The translations under genes were made by a program, and so were the position numbers. This document shows positions 54,900-64,000 of a stretch of 64,000 nt of DNA, piece after piece. Source of the DNA: Haemaphysalis longicornis (lineage: Eukaryota > Arthropoda > Arachnida > Ixodida > Ixodidae); contig CM023450.1 in NCBI GenBank assembly GCA_013339765.2, positions 41,687,245 through 41,751,244 of the forward strand, given 5' to 3'. The stretch's first letter is position 1. Every line of letters starts with the position of its first letter. Below the pieces are notes generated by a model. That model did not search any database. It saw nothing but the letters and a program-made list of their open reading frames with translations, and was not told where the DNA came from.

Positions 54900-57800
54900 A
54901 CACTATCAATTTCATGAACAGCGGCGAGATTTATAAACCCCCCCTCTGGTGCTCAGACAACGCGGCCGCCGTCACATCTACACCACTAAATATTTCATAC
55001 CACTGTTCCTAGCAAGCCCGTAACAACCGCCGTATTGGGAACACGAATCGAGAACGGACGTTTTCTGACTGTACAGAGATAGCGTCCCGCATAACGAACA
55101 CTATTACACGCCAAGGCTTGTAACAAGCATAAAGATTCCGTATGCAGATTTTGCACTTGCGTTTTCTTATCTCGAGGTTTCTATGCCACGTGAAGACTAC
55201 TGTGTAACAATTCCCGGAGGACGAATACGCTACAGACTTTTTTTTTCCTTTGCCAACGTCTAATCTAGTGAATACGGACGGGGTCAAGAAGTGTTTGTCC
55301 TGACTCGAGACAGGGCCAATTAGCCATGGAACGTGAGCTGGGATTAGATGCACGACACAAGAAAGCACTTCTCTCCCAGACAGACGGAAACGCCGCCAGG
55401 GCCCAAGGACTCGCGGCCGCCTCTGAAGGAGGAAGAAAGAAGAGGGCTCCCACCTCACTTCTTCCCTCACCCCCACCTCGGACACAGTGAGGTTATGCAA
55501 TCACACTGTCAGCTTTTACTCTTCTTTTCGGAGAAATATAGGGCATCGACCAAGCAGTGAAAAAGAAAACCCAAATGTACCCTCCCGACAAGACGGGAGT
55601 CCGTCAAAACCTTTGACTTCATCCTCTTTTTGTGTCGAAAGCAGTATATAACCTCTGCTTCTCTTTATTTGATAGTTTTAGTATATAGCCTGTTATTTTA
55701 TTGCCCCTCCATTTCCCCCTCCCCCCGGCGAGACCTGTGCCCTCTGACGAGAGGCAAAACCTCGCTGTGTAAATATACGCCCAATAAACACTTTCTCTCT
55801 CTCTCAAAGAAGTCGGGACCTAAATTTTGTTGTGTGAGGAGGCGACGCGACGTGAATTCACTTACATTTGAAGGAAAGGACCGATTACACTATCATTCCC
55901 ACTTTGCGCGGCCTTCTAGGTGAAACATGTTTACCAAAAGATAAAATGTGTGAGAATGATGTGGATGCATTTATATGAATAAATCAGTCGCATGGCTCTC
56001 AGATTATAACCTTGCTTTGGGTTTTTATCTAGAGATCAGTCCGAGAAGCGAAGTGACGGAGTGTTAATCTAACAGGTTAGGGAAACCGTACGGCTGCAGG
56101 TGTGAATGGTTTAGGGATAGTTTGTTAACTGTTTTAAGAGAGAATCGCCCGATGACCGAACAAGGCTAAGTAACAAGCAAAAGCTGGAGTGCTGACTGCC
56201 AACGGATCGACGCTTCAATTAGTAGATTTTTGGTTGGCAGCACAGACTTCTCAGTTTCCCGCTGTTTCATGGCTTGAAACCATTGCTATACTGGACAGTA
56301 TAAGAGCAGCAAAATCAAAATGTGGACTTTGCGGATGGCAACTTAAGCGTTTATATATGTGTGAGGCTGCGAATGGCCCTGCGGACAAAAGTGCGTATTG
56401 ACTCCCGCTGGGTAGACGGGCTAAGCAGGGTTTCAGGCAGGCGTAGCAATTAAAGCCTCGGCGACCACTGAAAGAGACCCAGGTGTGCGAAATCTTTCCC
56501 AGAAGCTGATTTTCTAGCGAGAGCTGCAATGGCCGTATTTTCACCGTTCCGCTGTGGCCGGTGGCCGCACCGCGAGCTGATCAGTTGCCTAGCAACCGCC
56601 GCAGCTGACAGCGCCGCTCCCAGTGCCATCTGGCATAAAGTCAGAAGAGGAGCCGGTGAAACCACGTTGCAACAACAGAGGTGGAGCCGGCGTTGCATCG
56701 TATCCTCGGTATTCAATGGCGTGGAATCAATGCAGGCAACCAAGTGTGCGCCGCCATATCTGTGGCCAAGCGTCTGTTGCTAGGCGACGTTGTGCGCACG
56801 GCCCGCAGGTCAGGCACCCCTCTTCTCCTCCATGCAACCTTGTGAGTGAGCCGTCACTAGTTACGTCGGGCTCAGCGGGATGGCGGCATTTGTCCGTGCT
56901 AAGCATGACTGTGAAACACAACACTGTGTTTCCCGTTACGAACTCTTCGCCGAACACAAAGTATTGCGTAGAGTCCACTGTGAGTGCGATTAATAACATC
57001 TCTGTTGGCGCCACAGTTTAGAATCGGATTGGAACGGAGCAGATGACGCACGCCGGTGTCTTTTTTTCTTCGGCGTGCGGCCGCAGTGGCCCAGGCTGCG
57101 CCGTGTCCGTGGCGCATCGGCCATGTCTGTGGCCGTTTCCAGTGTTGCCAAGCGAAAAATTGACCGCTAAACTTTTCAACGAATACCGTCTATATATAGA
57201 AGGGGCAGCTCGGTGGCATCATCGTCAGATGTGGAGAGTGAGTCGGTAATAAGCTAAACTATAAAGATGTAACCGTACAGAGAACCAAGCTAAATAATAA
57301 CATTAACATTAACTTCGCTACGCACACCCAGTCATATCTGACTTAAGCCACAGCCAATTTTTTATCCGTCATTTTGCTTGTGGCTCTTTGTATAACGGTC
57401 TTGCCACCATTGCATGTGTATTGACCTTTACTTCGCCATTTCGTTATGCCCCACTGTTCTATCCGCATCTCCCTATACCATGCAAGAACAGGATCTGCAC
57501 CGGCAGCTTCTCGGCCAAGGAGTCTTTAGCAAATGAGTCTCGCCCAGCAACAATGCCCGCAGATTAGAGTGATAATCTACTGCTGGAACTATAGCAATTC
57601 AAATTTGGAAACTCAATTTAAGTGTAACGTCCCTAGTCTTCGTAAACTTCATTGGTTAGTTTCTTCTGTACGATGGCTCGAAACAGTTTGGTACTCATAC
57701 CCCCCGAACTCTTATTTTTTTACTTCGTCAGACAGGGCCCAAACTGACAAAGACCTGGCGCCAGCCGCCCAGTTGAAGCGCCAGCAGCGCATTGGTTATG

Positions 57801-58950
57801 CCGACGAACCGTCCCTCAAGTATGGCAGTGTTTAGGCCCGATCGCAGCAAAACCACAAGTGTTATCGCGTACATGCTGCTCTTGCTGGGTCGAAAAGCAG
57901 CTTATTTTTATTGTTCAACAAAGCGATGAAACGTGTTTCCTGTACAAGACGTTGTTTACAGCCTTAGGCAAACCCGCACAGCGCGTTGCTCGGTGCCCTA
58001 AAAATATCTCCAGGGCCATTATTTTTCTTTTTTATTGCTGGCGGCTTTTTACGCATTACTCCGTGGTTCTTGGCTATCGGGATAAAACTTATGAGGAACT
58101 TGAACTAGGGGAAAAACGAAATAGAATGACGAGTCTGACTCTTCGTTTCCCTTTTTTTTTCTTTTTTTTTAAATAATGTTTGGGAAAGGTCGTAGACGAA
58201 CCAACAAAAGTTGAGAGAATTTTTCGAAAGGTCGGGAAGCATCTCGCCCCTGTTTACGAAAAGTTGCCCGCGATGCATGAGGACTTATGAATTTATTCAT
58301 AAGCATGCAAATTTATGTCTAGTGCTCACTAGAGCATTAAATGAAAAACAAATTCAAGCAAAAAACGTAATCCTGAAGACAATGCCCCATCCCCCTTACA
58401 CCAAGAAACAATGGGATCTATTTAACACGGCTACAGTTGATGGCTCAATGCCAAAAATTAGTAACACTGCAATAAGTCTGAGCCCGACCACTCGGACTGC
58501 TGGTGAGTTTATCATTTTCCCCCGTTCATAATCGTACCCCTCAGGCGGTAAATGCGCATTATGGCATGTGCCGTGCTAGTCAATCTTTCTTTTTATTTCT
58601 GATTACAGCAGAACGCTCAAAAAGAGTTCAAGTCTGAATATAATTTCTATTTGAAATAGAATCACTAGCCGATTTAATCGCAAATACGCTTTGTGGTACA
58701 ATAAATCTTGTCTCTCAGTCTGCTGCTTTCCCGTTAGTCTTTTACAAAAAAAAATGAAAGTGATACATTTGTTTCCAAAAAAATGCGATCGATTATAGTC
58801 TAATCAAGTTACGCAGATTTATTTCAAGCATAAATCTCTAATTATGTCAATTACCATTGAATTTTATTCTATCTTATTTCAATAAACTCATCGAAGAGTT
58901 ATTTTCTAAACATCTTAACAGCTATTTAATTATAACCATTTTACTCACCC
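54900..58950. other. No recognisable gene
   Basis: Short ORFs without family motifs. Around 55735-55806 the string CTGACGAGAGGCAAAACCTCG-CTGTGTAAATA followed by CAATAAACACTTTCTCTCTC resembles the 3' end of an interspersed repeat with poly-A signal and CT tail. A 163-codon minus ORF (55500-55009) is unassigned. Confidence 0.4.
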
Positions 58951-59124
58951 CATGTGAATTTTTCTCCGATCCGAACGTTCCACTAACCTAGCCTTGCTTT
59001 GATTAAATGATTTCATCAAAAAATTTTGATACCGGATAATTTGTGGGTTCAGTCTTTTTTAAACTTAATAAACCTTTCGGTACCACTAATCGCATTAATG
59101 GCAGTACCCACTCGGGGGTGAAGG

Positions 59125-59142
59125 GGGGGGGGGGGGGGGAGA
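59125..59142. repeat. G homopolymer
   Basis: About 17 consecutive G. It may mark an assembly-sensitive site. Confidence 0.9.
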
Positions 59143-59175
59143 TTCGCCAGGAATTAATGACGGTGCCACTGTTGG

Positions 59176-59242
59176 AGCTTATAAATAGACATAAATATTA
59201 TGACAGCGAGCACCCGCGCCAGCTCGCCGTTCGCAGCTGGCG
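59176..59242 (+). promoter_or_regulatory. TATA-like box and hairpin, promoter candidate
   Basis: CTTATAAATAGAC at 59178 is followed about 30 bp later by a perfect 10-bp inverted repeat, CGCGCCAGCT and AGCTGGCGCG (59213-59242). No downstream ORF of known type, so function is unknown. It could be an LTR or repeat edge. Confidence 0.2.
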
Positions 59243-59762
59243 CGAGCGTGCGAGTATAAGTGTCGTGCTATATCCCGCCACAATGGGAGGCAATCAGCGC
59301 CGTCGCTCACATTACGCCCCATCGCAGGTGCGGTCGCCCGCTATCGTGGGGCAGTTCACGTTCTAGTGCAGCATGAATAGGCCGCGCGTGGTTCGCTCCG
59401 CGGAACAGGGGGCAGCCATTGAAGAACGTAAGCGTTCCCGATAATCGCTGAAGAACGATCTACAATAACCTGTACCAAACATTTGCGTTCGGGTAAAGCT
59501 CGGAATGAAAGGGCTTCGTTTTGGTCCACCGATGTTTTTGCGCTTCGATTTTGGCAGAAGTGTTTTCGTTTTTGTTTTGCTGTCATTGCTTCTGGATTTT
59601 GGTCGTTTTTGTTTTGACTGAGGTCAAGCTTCTCGTGAACCCCTGTTTCCGGGTGGAAGGGATTCCTTAATTTTTTTAATGTCATATCGTCTACGTCCGC
59701 GTTTTCGTCTTTCGAATATGCGGGCGAGAACAGTGGCTCTGATCTATACCGCGCGCTGACCA

Positions 59763-60191
59763 TTGGCGCAGGGTGTCTGGAACAAAGCCGGCAGTACTTA
59801 TATCTCCCAGAAAAAGAAAATGCGGAGGAATATAGATGTATTTGAACTCACTTTTAGTATTTTGCTAACACGCAGTGGCTGCAGCTTGGTTTCTTTCACC
59901 GCGCGATTTGAAATTCAGACTACACATAAATCATGCGCCAACAAGAACAACAACAAGGATGACCACGCAATCTCCTGGTCATTCGATTTCATTGCCGCCA
60001 TCAGAGAAAGCGGGCGGCGTGTTGCGCAGCTTTTGCAAGATGAAAGTGCGAGTAAAACAAAGAGTACGCGTAGTCCCGCGAAGTCCGTGTCAATTCTGGC
60101 ACTTTTTTGTCATTCATTTTTGCCTCTTACGGGGACGTATGTGTGTGGTTTTCAAAAGCCTTGCGCTCATGGCATGAGCCTTGAGCCTTGA
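59763..60191 (+). CDS. Unassigned 142-codon ORF
   Basis: Open frame with no domain I recognise and no coding context. It is probably chance or repeat-derived. Confidence 0.1.
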   Translation: MAQGVWNKAGSTYISQKKKMRRNIDVFELTFSILLTRSGCSLVSFTARFEIQTTHKSCANKNNNKDDHAISWSFDFIAAIRESGRRVAQLLQDESASKTKSTRSPAKSVSILALFCHSFLPLTGTYVCGFQKPCAHGMSLEP

Positions 60192-61044
60192 GACCGCGCG
60201 ATGCAGCCTACCTAAAAGATTCCGGAGAGAGAGCAGAGAGGAGCAGCGAAGTCGGGGAAGACGGAGGCGCAGCACGAACGCAGTGGTGGCCGGGGAGGTA
60301 GAGCGGTTATCGTTGCGAACCGTTTATCGACAAAAGGAAGACATTAGGGCTGAGAGGGGCAGTGGGTGGGTTGGGAGAGAGGCAGTGGACGGCAAGGCGT
60401 GGTTGGTGTTTCCCGTGTGGTTCCTGCCCCAGAAGCCACCGGTGACGGAGATTGGGCTCCAGGGAACCGCGTCAGCAGAGCGTGACACGCACCAGGGAGT
60501 CTCCCGAGGGACCGCCACCGTCCACAGAATAGAAGACGCTGCTGAAGAAGGTGTCGCGTCAGGGAACCGCATCTACTGTGCGTGGGGAAGGCTCTCGGGA
60601 GTCGCCTGAGTAACGCCACCCCGCCAACAGGGCGTCACTTCTGCCACGCAAGGTGTCCCCGCAGGTGAAATATCGCCACTTGTGCAGACTTCGTGTCATT
60701 TTTAGAAGCGGTGTACGCGTCGGAACTCCGGGTACAGCCTGACAGCACAGGAGTCTCTGGGAGCTCAATGCTTTGTAACAGCTTGTTTCATGATCTAGCG
60801 TCCAAGCAGTTATTTGGTTAGTCGTTTGTTTGATTTTGGTTGTTGAACGAAGCGTGTGTTCTGCAAGCTTCGATTCATTGTGTCCATCTGTGTTGCGTCG
60901 GGGAAGCGGCCAGGTGCTTGTGTCGTGACATTATCGGCTAGCCTGCCAGGATCCATTGTAGGTATTTGTCGCGTACCTCGGCAAACCTTCTGAGGAAATG
61001 TTCTTGATTTCTCTGGAGCTTCAGATTAGGACTTAATCATTTTA

Positions 61045-61830
61045 CAGCTGCAGTGATGGCGCTTGGTTTGTCCGGTGAGGCGTTCCGAGAATTGTACAAG
61101 GAGGAGGAAAAGAGGAGGAGGAGGAACGAACCATTCGAGAAAACGAGCGCCCCATTCGTGAAGCACGGTGCGAGAGCACAAAGTGAGGAGACAAAAAAAG
61201 GGGGCTCTTGAAATAAAGACGCGTCTTTTACTAAAGGAGGGCGCCTGCGATGGGAGAAACGTTTTCGCGTCTGAAGAATCTAATGGCACAGTTTAATAAG
61301 CAGCATGATGACTAAGACGATTACCTCCAGCGGTTTAAGAGAATAGCCGTAGGACGAGGTTTGCAACGCAGCGTAGCGAAATGGGCTACTCACTTGAGCT
61401 TGTGGCTAAGTTGTGAAGCACCAGCCGTGTTAAATTTAGTAGGATGTTGGCGGGTGATTATTTGGACTAAGTAAAAACGACATTACTTCGGAGATTTCGA
61501 GTGACAGAGAAAGTGTCCGAGGGAAGTTTCGCGGCTCGAAACCTGGTTTAAATGATGCTGGACGTCAGTTTGTCGGCCGCCTAGCCAACTATTTCGGTAA
61601 TGGGAGGCTCTAAATTTCCGAGGAAGAAAAGTCATTTCGACAAGTGCGCGGCACTATGGTGCAGGAATAATTTTCTATAAATGCTTTCATACACCCTCAC
61701 GATGTTCTTAAAACAACGGAACTTAATAAGCCTGGAAGAGATCGCGTACATACAACACCCATCAGTACGTGGAGGCGCAAGAGCAGAGAAATCAAGGGAA
61801 AGTTAGTCAGACGATAGCGCAAGTACCGTG
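61045..61830 (+). pseudogene. Decayed Ty3/Gypsy Gag region
   Basis: Across changing frames I read MALGLSGEAFRELYKEEEKR and RRNEPFEKT at 61055-61140, LRRLPPAV near 61320 (where relatives have a DAYLQRF-type block), then LLRRFRVTEKVSEGSF near 61480-61530. This order fits tick Gypsy Gag. Multiple stops; no pol seen downstream and no LTR paired. Confidence 0.5.
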
Positions 61831-61849
61831 GAAGGGGATACAAATCCCG

Positions 61850-63200
61850 TGCAACGTGAGCAAGTTTGCTGTGTCGCAGAACCGACCACCGTGCCGTAAA
61901 GTGCCGAAAGCCGCCAGGAACAGTTAGACCACCGTTTTAACTCTTCCTGTAAGTTTACGTATGCCCACAGTGTTCGTATGCAGTGTTCAGTATTCGGGGA
62001 CAAAGGCTACAAGGGGGATGAGGGTCACTCAAGGCCATATAACAAACCTGTATTTGTAGTGGCTGAAAAACTTTAGCCAGCAGGGGCCGCCCCACAGTTT
62101 CAGACTTCAGTGAACATGAGTGCAGAGGAAGCACTGTTGGCGAAACCGCATACAACAAGTTTTTTTCAACTGAAACTGTCCATACAGTTAAAAAGAACAT
62201 CGTTCCAGATTTTTGCGGGATTCTGGACTAGACAACACTTTGTAATTTTTGCATTGTGCGCATGGCTACATCTGTACGCGTTTGCGTCGTCATGTACGCT
62301 TTGACTCATTTTTGTTGTTTGGCGCTCTGCGCTTCCTGGGCTCCATTCGCTCTATTTTTACTTAACTTTATTTAGATTATCATTACGTCCATTTTTGCGT
62401 GTTTATTCTGATCCACTTGTAATTTGTGCGCATTTGCGGCCTTTTGGTACATAAACTGAATTGTCTGCGCTCGTCCGTCATGAAAACGCCTAAATAAACA
62501 TATAGAAACTAACAGCGCTAATCTTGTCCCTTCATTTGTCCCTTGTTATCGCTCTTTTCTATTTAGCAAGCACTGCCACTAGCAGAGCTGACCTCTCCAG
62601 CCCACACCAAAGAGTTCGCTCTCTCTCTCTATCTTGTTCCAGATAAATGAATAGCAAATTTATGTAAAACATTGTGCCCGACACATGGATATCTGGGACA
62701 CTGTTTCACTTACAGCCATGTATACTTCAGTGAGGCATCGTTCTTCGTATTGGGAACTTAATGTAGAACATAAGCTCGTCTTAAATAAAACGATTTTTTT
62801 TTTTTGCAAATGTCTATCTTACAAAGCGAAACCTGTTTGCCACCAGATTGAATGCGCAACGGATACATATACGTCTTGCATGTAGGCTGCCACGTGAAAA
62901 TAAAACATCTGTTCTATGTGACAGTGGTAAGAACACCATTTGGTGAGGCGGGTCCTGGTATACGATGCAGGGTTGTCGGGCTCTTCAGACTCTGGCAATG
63001 ATGTATGCATAAAAGCATAAAAGTGAGCGGCTGTGGCCAGAAGCGGAGTGGTGATTTGGCCAACATGGTTTACGTGTGCAGTGTTGTAGAGAGCCGTGCT
63101 TTGCTTTAGATCAGCCGCGTACATAGAGTGGAAGGGTAACGTGCATTCAGATGGCTTTGAGCGTGTACGATCTTACAGCGGCGTCTGGATGTTGCGGGAT
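61850..63200. other. No recognisable gene
   Basis: Short ORFs only. A poly-T run lies at 62794-62805. Confidence 0.4.
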
Positions 63201-63251
63201 TATCGTCTTTGTTGCCTAATTTGAATATATACCCCTACACATGCATACATG

Positions 63252-63255
<4 letters not shown>

Positions 63256-63329
<74 letters not shown>

Positions 63330-63331
63330 TA

Positions 63332-63362
<31 letters not shown>

Positions 63363-63436
63363 GCAAAAAAGAAAGACACACGTGTGTCTTTCTTTTTTTG
63401 CTACGACTTGCCGGTGTCCAAGAAATATTTCCTGCA

Positions 63437-63482
<46 letters not shown>
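63256..63482. repeat. AT arrays around a perfect hairpin
   Basis: TA arrays at 63256-63361 and 63437-63482. Between them 63362-63402 is a near-perfect palindrome with 20-bp arms (AGCAAAAAAGAAAGACACAC and its complement, one extra T). Confidence 0.9.
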
Positions 63483-63487
<5 letters not shown>

Positions 63488-63572
63488 TGGCAGTCAAGAA
63501 AACCTCGGAAAGCAAAGGGAGGTTGTGGTGGGTCATAGAAAGAGATGAAGAATTTTTTTAGTCGAAAAGAAA

Positions 63573-63629
63573 GTCCCACGACCTCCAGAATACCGGTCTG
63601 GTGCGATAACCACTACGCTACCGACGGGC
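63573..63629 (-). repeat. Truncated mirror copy of the tRNA-like sequence
   Basis: Minus strand repeats CCGTCGGTAGCGTAGTGGTT through CTGGAGGTCGTGGG and then stops. The T loop, T-stem 3' strand and acceptor 3' strand are missing. Confidence 0.7.
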
Positions 63630-63868
63630 TGTTTCCCCACACTTTCTCGGGTATTTATGTTAAGGTATTTTTGTTTCCTGCACTTGGGGGTGGTTCAACG
63701 CTGGTCGACCACTCTCGACATGTCGTAGACACTCGAGTCACAGCCCGGGGGTTAAAAAGAAGGTCCCCTTCACCCCGAGTAGTCCGAGTGGCGCTGGCTA
63801 CCACCCCCAAGTGCAGGAAACAAAAATACCTTAACATAAATACCCGATAAAGTGCTGGGGCAACAGCC

Positions 63869-63940
63869 CCGCCGGTAGCGTAGTGGTTATCGCACCAGAC
63901 CGGTATTCTGGAGGTCGTGGGTTCGGATCCCACCCGGCGG
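63869..63940 (+). tRNA. tRNA-like sequence folding as a cloverleaf (pseudo-tRNA or SINE head)
   Basis: Acceptor CCGCCGG (63869-63875) pairs fully with CCGGCGG (63934-63940). D arm GCG/CGC around TAGTGGTTAT; anticodon stem CCAGA/TCTGG with loop CCGGTAT; variable loop AGGTC; T stem GTGGG/CCCAC with loop TTCGGAT. Position 33 is C where tRNAs have U, and the anticodon would be GGT, which eukaryotic nuclear tRNA-Thr sets do not normally use. With its mirror copy in the left arm, a tRNA-derived repeat is more likely than a working gene. Confidence 0.5.
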
Positions 63941-64000
63941 GCATTTTTTCACCACTTTCTTTTCGACTCAAAAAATTCTTCATCTCTTTTTTATGACCCA

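Larger units (their letters stand above)
63529..64000. repeat. Large inverted repeat with tRNA-like arms (foldback)
   Basis: The left arm (63529-63694) and right arm (63800-64000, reaching the window edge) are reverse complements, with a spacer of about 105 bp. Matching pieces include GGGTCATA...AGAGATGAAGAA, GACCTCCAGAATACCGGTCT, ATTTATGTTAAGGTATTTTT and CCTGCACTTGGGGGTGG. The left arm has lost about 38 bp that in the right arm form the tRNA T-arm and acceptor. The outer limit lies beyond the window. Confidence 0.85.

Noticed and set aside
54622..54915. T/H/S/L repeat ORFs
   Set aside because: They are translations of GTGA microsatellite units.

Overview
The window looks like repeat-rich arthropod nuclear DNA, most likely from a hard tick. 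The reasons are a tRNA-derived SINE with a GCCGCGGTGGCTCAGTGG-type head in several copies, RNase H-bearing LINEs of the I/R1 type, CR1/Jockey-like LINEs, a Penelope-like element, Ty3/Gypsy elements whose Gag N-terminus resembles tick copies I know, and abundant microsatellites. The species call is inference. Nothing points to bacterial, phage or organellar DNA. I see only one candidate host-type protein gene: an intronless ORF for a small two-domain dsRNA-binding-like protein (39607-40362, minus), with a second, frameshifted copy at 45330-46089.

Layout. 1-2656: no recognisable gene. 2657-5129: one LINE nested in another, bounded by a 12-bp target-site duplication and sitting in a pyrimidine-rich tract. 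5928-7463: a SINE-like repeat and minus-strand LINE scraps. 8276-9999: a Tigger/pogo-like element. 9168-14906: a tandem two-part duplication (A-B-A'-B') whose first copy carries a 1.6-kb hAT-like element with an 8-bp TSD, and whose second copy carries a 147-bp MITE-like insertion. 15295-17000: tandem repeats, a SINE and long TCTA arrays. 18200-21990 (minus): a Penelope-like element with RT, GIY-YIG domain and hammerhead-like motifs on both sides. 23630-24870: another LINE. 27413-28355: a Tigger-type remnant. 29500-33058: a full LTR-to-LTR, internally deleted Ty3/Gypsy element with a 4-bp TSD and a 548-codon ORF. 34300-37312: a SINE-like repeat and a LINE.

39075-49730 is an old tandem segmental duplication of about 5 kb per copy. 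Each copy holds the dsRNA-binding-like ORF. Insertions specific to one copy (a CR1-like LINE with an LTR-like segment inside it, a SINE-like repeat with a LINE tail inside it, and a 2.4-kb block in the other copy) can be read against the empty site in the partner copy. The ORFs are about 99% alike while the flanks are clearly more diverged, which suggests conversion or constraint. 49730-61000 holds two SINEs, microsatellites and long stretches without recognisable genes. 61045-61830 is a decayed Gypsy gag. The right edge (63529-64000) is a large inverted repeat carrying tRNA-like heads in its arms.

The elements are not an operon or pathway. The window is mostly a record of nested transposition, with at most one host gene family. 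All element names rest on reading motifs by eye; no database search was possible.
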